A DNA stretch of 7,231 nucleotides, from contig JAFGLK010000289.1 in NCBI GenBank assembly GCA_016928125.1, positions 1-7,231 of the forward strand, written 5' to 3'. The notes beneath the pieces are model-generated. The model worked only from the letters and a program-made list of their open reading frames with translations. It ran no database searches and was not told the DNA's origin. A program made the translations under genes and the position numbers. Origin of the DNA: Anaerolineae bacterium (lineage in GTDB: Bacteria; Chloroflexota; Anaerolineae; UBA1429). Shown piece by piece: positions 1 through 7,053 of this stretch; the stretch's first letter is position 1; each line of letters starts with the position of its first letter.

Positions 1-2604
1 GCCCCCGCCGGCTTTGGCAAGACCACCCTGGTGGCCGAGTGGCTGCGCCACTTATCTGGGGAGGGACAGAACGGTCCGTCGGCCTGGGCTTGCGCCTGGC
101 TTTCGCTGGATGCTGAGGACAATCAGCTGGCGCGGTTTGTGAGCTATCTGCTCGCCGCGCTGAACGAGGCGCGGGCCGGGCTGGGCGCCGAGGCGCTGGC
201 TCTCCTGGAATGCGAAGGGCGTTCGCCGGCCCAGATCGAAAGTGCGCTCACCCATCTGCTGAACGAGTTGGCCACGGCGCGGGGCCATGTCCTCCTGGTG
301 CTGGACGACTATCACCTCATCGAGGAAGGCGCCATTCACCAGGCCCTCGCATTCCTGCTCGAACACCTGCCCGCCACACTCCACCTGGTGATCGCCAGCC
401 GCACCGATCCACCGTTGCCCCTGGCCCGCCTGCGCGCGCGGGGCCAATTGACCGAGATTCGAGCCGCCGACTTGCGCTTCACTCCGAACGAAGCGGCCAG
501 CTTCCTCAATCAGATCATGGGGCTCAGCTTGTCGGCCAGAGACATTGCGGTGCTTGCGGGGCGCACGGAGGGGTGGGCGGCAGGACTGCAACTGGCCGCT
601 CTCTCGATGCAAGGCCGCCCCCCGCAGGGCATCAACGCGTTTGTGGCCGCCTTCGGGGGCAGCCACCGGCATATCATGGATTACCTGGCCGACGAGGTCA
701 TGGCCCAGCAGCCTATCGAGATTCACGACTTTCTCTGCCAGACATCCCTGCTGGATCAGCTCACGGCCCCGCTCTGCGATGCGGTCACGGGGCGCGACGA
801 TAGCTACGCCCTGCTGCATCGGCTGGAGCGCGCCAATCTCTTCCTGGTGCCGCTGGACGACCAGGGCCTTTGGTACCGCTACCATCACCTCTTTGCCGAG
901 TTCCTGCGTAACCACCTGCGACATGATCAGCGCGACCTGATCCCCGCGCTACACCGGCGCGCTTCCGACTGGTACGCCCGGCACGGCATGACGGCCGAGG
1001 CGATCGAACATGCCTTGCAGGCCGACGACATGGGGCGTGCAGCCGATCTGATCGAACGCACGGCCGAAGCGACCTTGATGCACAGCGAGATCGGCGCACT
1101 GCTGCGCTGGGCCGACGCCCTCCCCGACGCTGTGGTGAGCGCCCACCCCACGCTATGCGTCTATTACGCCTGGGCTCTCTTGTTGGCTGGACGGCCTCTA
1201 AGGGAGGTTGAGGCGCACATAGCCCAGGCCGACGCCGATCAGACGGGCGCGCCGACCTATCTGGCCCCCTTGCGGGCCTTGATCGCCATCCTCCAGGGGA
1301 ACGTGGCTCTGGCCGTGCGCGTGAACCAGGAGGCGCTGCAGGCGATACCGCCGGACAACCCCTTCCTGCGCGATGTCGTGACGTGGTGCCTGGGCATGTG
1401 CCACTCGCTGCGAGGCGATCTGAACGCCGCCATCCAGTCATTCGAGCGAGCTGGCGACGGAGCTCAGCGGGCCGGCAACCCGATGATCGCCGTGATCGCC
1501 CACTGCCATGTGGCAGAGATGCTTATTCAACAGGGCCAGCTCAAGCGCGCCTGGGATGTCTATCAGCATGCTCTCGATCTGGCCAGCCCAGGTGGAGGGG
1601 AAGACGAACGGCTGCCCATCGCTGGATCGGCCCTGCTCGGGCTGGGCGAGGTGGCGCGACATTGGGGCCGGGTGGAGGAGGCCGAGCGCTATCTCACCCA
1701 GGGCCTCGCCTTGACGCGGCGTTGGGGCGAGATCGGCACGCTCGATGCCTACATTTCCTTGGCGCGCCTCAAGCTTGGGCGCGGCGAGCTGCAAGTAGCG
1801 CGCGAGTACCTGGATGAGGCCGGCGACCTGGCCGCCCGGTTTGATGCCACAGAGCTCGATGACACGCTGGTGGAGCTGCATGCAGCCCAACTGGCCATCG
1901 CCGAGGGCGATCTGCCGGCCGCGGAGCGGTGGGCGGAGAGGCAGGGCCTGGGCGCCAGCCCCACGATTCCTGCGCCGGACGAGAGCGATGAAGCCTTTTT
2001 CCTGAGCCACGTCATGCGCGAGGCCAAGTATCTGACGCACGCCCGTCTGCTTCTCGCGCGCGACCAACCCCTGGCCGCTATCCGCATGCTGGATCAACTG
2101 CTGCCCGTGGCGCGCCAACAAGGCCGAGTCACGGCGCTGATCGAGATGCTTGCCCTACGCGCCCTCGCCCTCTGGATGGCGGGGCGCGCGGTCGAGGCCC
2201 TCATGCCCCTTGAGGAGGCACTCGCCCTGGGCGAGCCCGAGGGGTTTGTGGCGAGCTTCGCGGATGTGGGGCCAGAGATGGCCAGGCTGCTGTATGAGGC
2301 GGCCTCTCAGGGCATGGCGCCCGTCTACATCGGTCGTCTGCTTTCGGCCATGCCGAGCCCGTCACGCCCGCCCGAGGCCGAGGCGCTGGTAGAGAAGCTG
2401 GTGGAGCCTTTGAGCGAGCGCGAGGTTGAGGTGCTCCAGTTGGTGGCCGAGGGGCTGTCGAACGCGCGGATTGCGCAGCGGCTCTCGATCACGGTGCGGA
2501 CCGTCAAGTGGCACACGAGCAATATCTACGGCAAGCTGAACGTGACCAGCCGCACCCAGGCCATCGTCAAGGCCCGCATGCTCGGCATACTCCCCGCCAC
2601 ATAG
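1..2604 (+). CDS. MalT-type (LAL) LuxR-family transcriptional regulator, 5'-truncated
   Basis: This is a large ATP-binding transcriptional activator, and 867 codons are visible. The reading frame is open from base 1, where the protein already sits in the P-loop (APAGFGKTTL, residues 1-10), so the true start lies upstream; the in-frame GTG at 31 is not a credible start because it would remove the Walker A motif. A Walker B strand (VLLVLDDYHLI, residues 97-107) and a sensor-like stretch (LVIASRTDPPLPLARLRARG) follow, then the WAAGLQLAALS and YRYHHLFAEFLR blocks typical of MalT-family STAND ATPases. Residues ~320-790 are alpha-helical and Ala/Leu-rich, as expected for TPR-like sensor repeats. 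The C-terminus (residues ~803-865) is a LuxR helix-turn-helix: LSEREVEVLQLVAEGLSNARIA, then TVRTVKWHTSNIYGKL. By family analogy it is a cytoplasmic ligand- and ATP-dependent activator. It lies codirectionally 215 bp upstream of a transport operon and is a plausible, unproven, regulator of it. MalT itself is not implied. Confidence 0.95.
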   Translation, partial: APAGFGKTTLVAEWLRHLSGEGQNGPSAWACAWLSLDAEDNQLARFVSYLLAALNEARAGLGAEALALLECEGRSPAQIESALTHLLNELATARGHVLLVLDDYHLIEEGAIHQALAFLLEHLPATLHLVIASRTDPPLPLARLRARGQLTEIRAADLRFTPNEAASFLNQIMGLSLSARDIAVLAGRTEGWAAGLQLAALSMQGRPPQGINAFVAAFGGSHRHIMDYLADEVMAQQPIEIHDFLCQTSLLDQLTAPLCDAVTGRDDSYALLHRLERANLFLVPLDDQGLWYRYHHLFAEFLRNHLRHDQRDLIPALHRRASDWYARHGMTAEAIEHALQADDMGRAADLIERTAEATLMHSEIGALLRWADALPDAVVSAHPTLCVYYAWALLLAGRPLREVEAHIAQADADQTGAPTYLAPLRALIAILQGNVALAVRVNQEALQAIPPDNPFLRDVVTWCLGMCHSLRGDLNAAIQSFERAGDGAQRAGNPMIAVIAHCHVAEMLIQQGQLKRAWDVYQHALDLASPGGGEDERLPIAGSALLGLGEVARHWGRVEEAERYLTQGLALTRRWGEIGTLDAYISLARLKLGRGELQVAREYLDEAGDLAARFDATELDDTLVELHAAQLAIAEGDLPAAERWAERQGLGASPTIPAPDESDEAFFLSHVMREAKYLTHARLLLARDQPLAAIRMLDQLLPVARQQGRVTALIEMLALRALALWMAGRAVEALMPLEEALALGEPEGFVASFADVGPEMARLLYEAASQGMAPVYIGRLLSAMPSPSRPPEAEALVEKLVEPLSEREVEVLQLVAEGLSNARIAQRLSITVRTVKWHTSNIYGKLNVTSRTQAIVKARMLGILPAT

Positions 2605-2665
2605 GGCCTGCTCTGTGAGCCCCACGTCCTCCCAAACGCCGGACCGTCTCGCCCCAGGCCGCTCG

Positions 2666-2697
2666 CCTCTCTCTCTCTGACCTCTCTTTCCCCCTCC
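2666..2697. repeat. Pyrimidine-rich tract with (CT)6 microsatellite
   Basis: Thirty of these 32 bases are pyrimidines on the + strand, broken only by GA at 2679-2680. Bases 2667-2678 are six perfect CT repeats, and 2681-2697 is an uninterrupted 17-base pyrimidine run. Nothing similar was noticed elsewhere in the window. Such tracts can change length by slippage or adopt unusual structure; whether this one has a role is unknown. It ends 7 bp before the first CTGTAC repeat. Confidence 0.8.
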
Positions 2698-2704
2698 AGA
2701 TCGC

Positions 2705-2743
2705 CTGTACCTGGACTGTACTTTTGGCCAGTCACACCTGTAC
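2705..2743. promoter_or_regulatory. Three CTGTAC direct repeats, helically phased; candidate operator
   Basis: CTGTAC occurs at 2705-2710, 2716-2721 and 2738-2743. The start-to-start distances are 11 and 22 bp, which places all three on about the same face of the helix. By eye I found no other copy in the window on either strand. The array lies upstream of the transport operon and overlaps the candidate promoter, with the third copy falling inside its -35/-10 spacer. Direct repeats in phase are a common arrangement for cooperative activator binding, and MalT itself uses arrayed short sites, though with a different sequence. Binding by the upstream LuxR-type regulator is an inference only. Confidence 0.45.
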
Positions 2744-2760
2744 GTCGCATGGGCTAGACT
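2731..2760 (+). promoter_or_regulatory. Weak sigma70-like promoter candidate for the transport operon
   Basis: A -35-like GTCACA (2731-2736, four of six matches to TTGACA) is followed after 18 bp by a -10-like TAGACT (2755-2760, four of six to TATAAT). Transcription would begin near 2767 and give a leader of about 50 nt before the ATG at 2820. The match is modest and could be chance in this GC-rich background, but a weak promoter beside repeats would fit activator-dependent expression. Confidence 0.3.
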
Positions 2761-2819
2761 GAGGTCGGACACGATGCAGGCCAGGGCACGCCGGGACACA
2801 GGCGAGACAGGGGGGCCAC

Positions 2820-3101
2820 ATGCACGACGCCAGGAGATATGTCATCCGGGTGCAGGGACACCTGGGGCCCGCCTGGTCCGACTGGTTCGAGGGCCTCACC
2901 CTGACCCAGGAGCATGGGGGGCCGGACGGGCCAGTGACCGTCCTGCGCGGCGTCCTGACCGATGAGGCGGCGCTATACGGCCTGCTGGCCAAGCTGCAAC
3001 GGCTGCATCTGCCGCTCCTGCGGCTCGAGCGCCTGCCGTCCAGGGGAAATGAGGAGCAAGACGATGGCTATCACACGCAAGGTCAAGCGCAGAAATGCTG
3101 A
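2820..3101 (+). CDS. Small hypothetical protein, 93 aa, first gene of the transport operon
   Basis: I cannot assign a function. Residues 1-73 look like a compact folded domain: a beta-like start (YVIRVQGHL), a W-x-DWF-x-GLTLT motif (residues 19-29), a hydrophobic strand (VTVLRGVL), an acidic turn (TDEA), and an amphipathic helix ([22 protein letters not shown]). I recall short proteins of this style ahead of MacB-like ABC genes in Chloroflexota, which supports it being real. The tail after residue ~73 ([20 protein letters not shown]) is polar and low in structure; its last 12 codons overlap the start of the next ATPase gene by 38 nt in another frame, which suggests translational coupling. There is no signal peptide or membrane segment, so it is predicted cytoplasmic. 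The start ATG has only a G-rich sequence (GGGGGG) as a possible ribosome site. Confidence 0.75.
   Translation: MHDARRYVIRVQGHLGPAWSDWFEGLTLTQEHGGPDGPVTVLRGVLTDEAALYGLLAKLQRLHLPLLRLERLPSRGNEEQDDGYHTQGQAQKC
3051..3056 (+). promoter_or_regulatory. Ribosome binding site GAGGAG for ATPase 1
   Basis: GAGGAG lies 7 nt before the ATG at 3064. It favours that codon over the in-frame ATG at 3049, whose nearest purine-rich sequence is too close, and over the far upstream ATG at 2962, which would add a Cys/Arg-rich segment foreign to the family. The site lies inside the coding sequence of the preceding small gene. Confidence 0.7.
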
Positions 3102-3807
3102 CTTGAGCGCCCTCTCGACCAACGGCCATCTGGTCGATCTGCGCCGGGTGGTCAAAACCTATGAAAGCGAGGCTGGGCAGTTCACGGCGCTGAGGGGCGT
3201 GGACCTGACGGTGGAGCGGGCTGAATTCGCCTCGATCATCGGCAAGTCGGGCAGCGGCAAGTCCACGCTGATCAACATGATCACCGGCATCGATCGTCCG
3301 ACGGCGGGCGAGGTGCTGGTGGCTCATACGCCCGTACATGCCCTGAGCGAAGAACAGATCGCCATCTGGCGGGGGCGCAACGTGGGGGTCATCTTTCAGT
3401 TCTTCCAGCTCCTGCCTGCCCTCACCGCCGTGGAGAACGTGATGCTCCCCATGGACTATGGCCGCTGCATCGACGTGAGCGAGCGACCCGAGCGGGCGCT
3501 CTACCTGCTCGAATTGGTGGGCATGGCGGACCAGGCTCACAGGCTGCCGGCCGAGCTCTCTGGGGGAGAGCAGCAGCGTGTGGCTATCGCCCGCGCCCTG
3601 GCCAACGACCCGGCGATCCTCGCGGCCGACGAGCCCACGGGAAATTTGGACAGCGCGTCGGCCCAGACCGTCCTACGGTTGTTCGAGCGGCTTGTGCAGG
3701 ACGGCAAGACGATCCTGATGGTCACCCACGACAACGAGCTGGCCAAGCGAACGCTGCGAACGGTGGTTCTGGCCGATGGCCAGATCGTGGATGAGCGCTG
3801 GAACTGA
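3064..3807 (+). CDS. ABC transporter ATP-binding protein 1 (MacB/LolD type)
   Basis: A 247 aa cytoplasmic ATPase that should power the adjacent FtsX-type permease. All motifs are present in order: A-loop Tyr33, Walker [10 protein letters not shown] (60-68), Q-loop Gln112 in FQFFQLLP, signature LSGGEQQR (165-172), Walker B ILAADEP with catalytic Glu190, D-loop NLD (194-196), and H-loop His222 in VTHD. Length and the FQxxxLLP and ADEPTGNLD blocks are typical of the MacB/LolD/FtsE group rather than of nutrient importers. The N-terminus has a short basic extension ([11 protein letters not shown]) before the domain. Ala53 stands where this group usually has Gly (xRGEF), the only mild deviation seen. 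The next gene is a paralogue 43 bp downstream, in the same operon. The substrate is unknown. Confidence 0.95.
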   Translation: MAITRKVKRRNADLSALSTNGHLVDLRRVVKTYESEAGQFTALRGVDLTVERAEFASIIGKSGSGKSTLINMITGIDRPTAGEVLVAHTPVHALSEEQIAIWRGRNVGVIFQFFQLLPALTAVENVMLPMDYGRCIDVSERPERALYLLELVGMADQAHRLPAELSGGEQQRVAIARALANDPAILAADEPTGNLDSASAQTVLRLFERLVQDGKTILMVTHDNELAKRTLRTVVLADGQIVDERWN

Positions 3808-3838
3808 TAGGCCATCAAGAGGTCTTGTGGGCGAAGAT

Positions 3839-3844
3839 GGAGAG
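3839..3844 (+). promoter_or_regulatory. Ribosome binding site GGAGAG for ATPase 2
   Basis: GGAGAG lies 6 nt before the ATG at 3851. It supports that start over the in-frame ATG at 3776, which would lie inside the ATPase 1 gene and add 25 residues with no family similarity. Confidence 0.65.
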
Positions 3845-3850
3845 ACAGCC

Positions 3851-4576
3851 ATGAATCAGAGAGACGGACATGCCTTCATCGAACTGCGCGGCGTGGTCAA
3901 GCGCTACGAGAGCCTGGCCGGCAGCGTGACGGCCCTCAAGGGGATCGACTTGCAGGTGCAACGTGGCGAGTTCCTGGCGATCCTGGGCAAGTCGGGGAGC
4001 GGCAAGACCACCCTGATCAACGTGCTCACCGGCCTCGATCGCGCCACAGCGGGCGAGATCTGGGTGGCCGGCGCGCCCGTCCATCGCCTGGGGCCCGAGC
4101 AGTCGGCCGCCTGGCGCGGTCGCACGGTCGGCGTGGTGTTTCAGACCTTTGAGCTATTGCCCGGCATGACGGTGCTGCGCAATGTGATGCTGCCGATGGA
4201 TTTCGCAGGCCATCTGAGGATCTGTCGGCGACGCGAGCGCGCCATGGATCTGCTCGCGCAGATGGAGATCGCCGAACATGCGCGCAAACGCCCCACGGCG
4301 GTGTCTGGCGGACAGCAGCAGCGGGTGGCCATCGCCCGCGCCATGGCCAATGACCCGCCGATTCTGGTGGCCGATGAACCGACGGGCAGCCTGGACTCGA
4401 GCACCGCCGCGGCGGTGCTGGACATCTTGGGGGCGCTCTCGGCGCAAGGAAAGACGGTCATCGTGGCCAGCCATGACCGCGACATGGCGCGACGCGCCAG
4501 CCGCACGCTGACCCTGACCGACGGCGTCCTCCACACCGCCCCGGTCGAGGCGCCCGCCGCGCCGGAAAGGAATTAG
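3851..4576 (+). CDS. ABC transporter ATP-binding protein 2 (MacB/LolD type)
   Basis: A 241 aa cytoplasmic ATPase, paralogous to the one before it. Motifs in order: A-loop Tyr19, Walker [10 protein letters not shown] (46-54), Q-loop Gln98 in FQTFELLP, signature VSGGQQQR (151-158), Walker B ILVADEP with Glu176, D-loop SLD (180-182), and H-loop His208 in ASHD. Each motif sits exactly 14 residues earlier than in ATPase 1, so the two align without gaps across the catalytic core. No catalytic residue is missing. The C-terminus carries a short Ala/Pro-rich tail ([12 protein letters not shown]). The stop codon is separated from the permease start by two bases, indicating tight translational coupling with it. 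It probably pairs with ATPase 1 or with itself on the permease; the sequence does not decide between these. Confidence 0.95.
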   Translation: MNQRDGHAFIELRGVVKRYESLAGSVTALKGIDLQVQRGEFLAILGKSGSGKTTLINVLTGLDRATAGEIWVAGAPVHRLGPEQSAAWRGRTVGVVFQTFELLPGMTVLRNVMLPMDFAGHLRICRRRERAMDLLAQMEIAEHARKRPTAVSGGQQQRVAIARAMANDPPILVADEPTGSLDSSTAAAVLDILGALSAQGKTVIVASHDRDMARRASRTLTLTDGVLHTAPVEAPAAPERN

Positions 4577-4578
4577 AG

Positions 4579-6981
4579 ATGTTGGCCTCGCGCTGGACCA
4601 AGGTGCTGAGCGACCTGCTGGGCAACAAAACCCGTACGATGCTGATCGTGCTCTCGATCGCTGTGGGCCTGTTTGCCGTGGGCATGATCGTCAGCTCGCG
4701 CATCATCCTCTCCACCGAGATGGCAAGGAGCTACCGGGCGATCCATCCCGCCAGCGGCACGGTGCGCACGCTCGAGCCCTTTGACGACGATTTCGTGCGG
4801 TCGGTGCGCGCCCTGCCCGCCGTGGCGGAGGTGGACGCTCGGCGCGTGATCGAGGCGCGCGTGCAGGTGGACGCGGGCGAATGGTCCGGCCTGACGATCT
4901 TTGCGGTGGAGAACTATCGCCAGATGCGCGTCAACTTGATTCGACCCGAGCGCGGGGCCTGGCCCCCGCCCGAGCGCGAAATCCTGATCGAGCGCGCCGC
5001 GCTGCCGGTAGTCGAGGCGGAGATCGGCGACCGCGTGATCATCGAGACCCCGGACGAGAAAAAGCGCACGCTGCGCATCGCCGGTACGGTGCATGACCTG
5101 GCTCAGTTGCCGGCCCAGTTCGACAATACGCCCTACGGCTATATCTCGTTTGAGACCGTGGAATGGTTCGGAGAGCCCTATGGCTTCAACGAGCTTCACC
5201 TGGTGGCCGAGCAGGCTGACGATCCCCATATGGCGGCACAAGTGCTGGCGCAGGTCAAGACCAAGGCCGAGAAGAGCGGTTACACCATCCCCCTCAGCTT
5301 CACAGCCGAGCCGGGCCAGGTCCCGCTCGATGATATCCTCCAGGCGGTCCTGGTCCTGATGGGCGCGCTGGGGCTTCTGTCGCTGTTTCTTAGCGCCTTT
5401 TTGATCATCAACACCATCTCGGCCCTGCTGGCCCAGCAAAAGCGTCAGATCGGCGTGATGAAAGCCATCGGCGCGCGCACAGGTCAGCTTCTGGCCATGT
5501 ATCTGGCGATGGTGGCGGCCTATGGTATCCTGGCCCTCCTCGTGGCGATGCCGCTCAGCGCAGTGGGGGCGCGCGCCCTGAGCCGCTTCATGGCGGCCTT
5601 GTTCAACTTTGACATCGTCACGCTCGAGATGCCCTGGCAGGCGCGCGCGCTCCAGGTGTTGGTGGGCCTGCTGGTGCCGGTGCTGGCTTCGCTGCCGCCC
5701 TTTCTGGCTAACTTGCGCCTGACGGCGGCGGAGGCCATGAGCAGCCACCGCAGCGCCAAGGGGCGCTATGGCTCGGGCGCCATCGAGCGCCTGATCTCGG
5801 GGGCCAACCTCTGGTTCGCGCGCAAGAGGCTTCTCCGCCCCTGGCTGCTGTCGCTGCGCAATACCTTCCGGAGCAAGGGGCGCCTGGCCCTCACCCTGAG
5901 CACCCTGACGCTGGCAGGGGCCATCTTTGTGAGCGTGCTGGCGGTGCGGGCGTCGCTCTTTCGCACCATCGACGATATCCTGAACTTCTGGAACTTTGAC
6001 AGCCTGGTGATGTTCTCGCGCCCCTATCGCATCGCCGAGATCGAACAGCGCGTCCGCGAGGTGCCGGGCGTGGCAGATGTGGATGTCTGGACCCAGGTTC
6101 CGGTGCGCCGGGTGCGGCCCGATGGCAGCGAGGGCAAGACCATCTACCTGATTGCGCCGCGAGCGGACTCGCCGCTGGTGTGCCCGCCCAAGATCGTCGC
6201 CGGGCGATGGCTGCTGCCGCAGGACGAAAACGCCGTGGTGGTGACCGCGAACCTGATCGATGAGGAGCCCGATGTCTCGTTGGGCAGCGAAATCGTGCTC
6301 AAGGTGGCTGGGCGCGAGCAACCCTTCCACGTGGTGGGCATCTGTTTGGGCATCATGGTGCCGATGGCCTACGGCAACTACCCTTATGTCGCCCAGATCA
6401 GCCGCACCGTGGGGCGGGCCGATAGCGCATTGGTGGCGCTCACCTTTGAGGATGAGCAGGCCATTGTGCGGGCCACCGGGACCTTGGAGGACCATTTCGA
6501 GCAGGCCGGCATGCGTGTGCGGGGGGTCGGCAGCATCGTCTCCGAGCGCTCCGAGGCGCAGGTCACCTTTGGCGTGGTGATCTATCTGCTGCTGATCATG
6601 GCCCTGCTGCTGGCTCTGGTGGGCGGCCTGGGCCTGATGGGCACCATGAGCATCAACGTGTTGGAACGCACCCGCGAGATCGGCGTGCTGCGCGCGCTGG
6701 GCGCCGCCAACCGGAGCGTGGCCCAGGTGTTCATTCGCGAGGGCATCCTCATCGGCTTGCTCAGTTGGTTCTTGGGGAGCCTTCTGGCGCTGCCGCTGAG
6801 CAGGGCGCTCAGCGATGCGGTGGGCCTGCCCCTGCTGGGCGCGCCGCTAACCTTTACCTATTCAATCAGCGGCACCTGGATTCTGCTGGCGCTGATCGTG
6901 GCGCTGAGCGCCCTGGCCAGCTATCTGCCGGCCCGCAATGCCTCGCGCCTCACGGTCCGCGAGACGCTGGCCTATGAATGA
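4579..6981 (+). CDS. Double FtsX/MacB-type ABC permease, 800 aa
   Basis: An inner-membrane subunit of an FtsX/MacB-type ABC system. It has two homologous halves, each with one helix, a large extracytoplasmic domain, then three helices. Predicted membrane segments are near residues 19-43, 255-283, 304-330, 357-380 (first half) and 435-460, 661-690, 716-743, 768-790 (second half). The outside domains span ~45-252 and ~462-660 and resemble MacB periplasmic core domains (VRALPAVAEVDARRV; VREVPGVADVDVW). Each half has the FtsX cytoplasmic coupling signature after its second helix: QKRQIGVMKAIGA (from residue 286) and ERTREIGVLRALGA (from residue 696), where ATPases are expected to dock. The protein ends in RLTVRETLAYE, usual for this family. 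A ribosome site (AAGGA, 4567-4571) lies 7 nt before the ATG. Relatives export lipoproteins, peptides or lipids or transmit force across the membrane; the cargo here is unknown. Confidence 0.95.
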   Translation: MLASRWTKVLSDLLGNKTRTMLIVLSIAVGLFAVGMIVSSRIILSTEMARSYRAIHPASGTVRTLEPFDDDFVRSVRALPAVAEVDARRVIEARVQVDAGEWSGLTIFAVENYRQMRVNLIRPERGAWPPPEREILIERAALPVVEAEIGDRVIIETPDEKKRTLRIAGTVHDLAQLPAQFDNTPYGYISFETVEWFGEPYGFNELHLVAEQADDPHMAAQVLAQVKTKAEKSGYTIPLSFTAEPGQVPLDDILQAVLVLMGALGLLSLFLSAFLIINTISALLAQQKRQIGVMKAIGARTGQLLAMYLAMVAAYGILALLVAMPLSAVGARALSRFMAALFNFDIVTLEMPWQARALQVLVGLLVPVLASLPPFLANLRLTAAEAMSSHRSAKGRYGSGAIERLISGANLWFARKRLLRPWLLSLRNTFRSKGRLALTLSTLTLAGAIFVSVLAVRASLFRTIDDILNFWNFDSLVMFSRPYRIAEIEQRVREVPGVADVDVWTQVPVRRVRPDGSEGKTIYLIAPRADSPLVCPPKIVAGRWLLPQDENAVVVTANLIDEEPDVSLGSEIVLKVAGREQPFHVVGICLGIMVPMAYGNYPYVAQISRTVGRADSALVALTFEDEQAIVRATGTLEDHFEQAGMRVRGVGSIVSERSEAQVTFGVVIYLLLIMALLLALVGGLGLMGTMSINVLERTREIGVLRALGAANRSVAQVFIREGILIGLLSWFLGSLLALPLSRALSDAVGLPLLGAPLTFTYSISGTWILLALIVALSALASYLPARNASRLTVRETLAYE

Positions 6982-7053
6982 GTCGGATCGTAAAGAGACC
7001 CTGGGGGCAGCCCTTGCCTGCCAGAGCCATGTGACACCAAAGGGAGATCTAGT

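Larger units (their letters stand above)
2605..2819. other. Intergenic region between regulator and transport operon
   Basis: No credible coding sequence is seen here on either strand; minus-strand frames that cross it are extensions of shadows of the flanking genes. It holds, in order: an imperfect inverted repeat just after the regulator stop (GGCCTG at 2605-2610 against CAGGCC at 2655-2660, with a smaller bulged stem inside it at 2624-2629/2641-2647), a pyrimidine-rich tract, three CTGTAC repeats, a weak promoter candidate, and a ~50 nt leader ahead of the small gene at 2820. There is no U-tract after the inverted repeat, so an intrinsic terminator is not supported. This is the longest non-coding stretch in the window and the likely site of operon control. 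Confidence 0.8.

Noticed and set aside
52..924. A 290-codon minus-strand frame opposite the regulator's ATPase region
   Set aside because: It has no domain features, a composition typical of antisense shadows, and it lies fully inside a well-supported gene.
2605..2660. Possible terminator after the regulator (GGCCTG/CAGGCC inverted repeat)
   Set aside because: The stem is six base pairs around a 44-base loop and there is no U-tract after it. RNA folding could revive it as a structured 3' end.
2362..2799. Minus-strand frames that extend into the intergenic region (also 2526-2750 and 2732-2992)
   Set aside because: They start or end inside supported + strand genes, show no domain, and are Arg/Gly/Ser-rich; divergent genes are not supported.
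2962..3063. Upstream extension of ATPase 1 to the ATG at 2962
   Set aside because: The extra 34 residues are Cys/Arg-rich and read the small gene out of frame; GAGGAG at 3051-3056 fits the start at 3064.
2896..3540. A 214-codon minus-strand frame over the small gene and ATPase 1
   Set aside because: It crosses two supported + strand genes and encodes a low-complexity His/Arg/Ala-rich product with no motif.
4573..6495. A 640-codon open frame on the minus strand, antisense to the permease
   Set aside because: Its product is rich in His, Gln and Arg with no recognisable domain, and it mirrors a permease with clear family motifs. Long stop-free antisense frames are expected in GC-rich genes with biased third positions.
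7001..7024. Hairpin between the permease and the lipoprotein gene (CTGG...CCAG)
   Set aside because: The stem needs a three-base bulge and has no U-tract. The adaptor gene seems to belong to the same operon, so a terminator is not expected.
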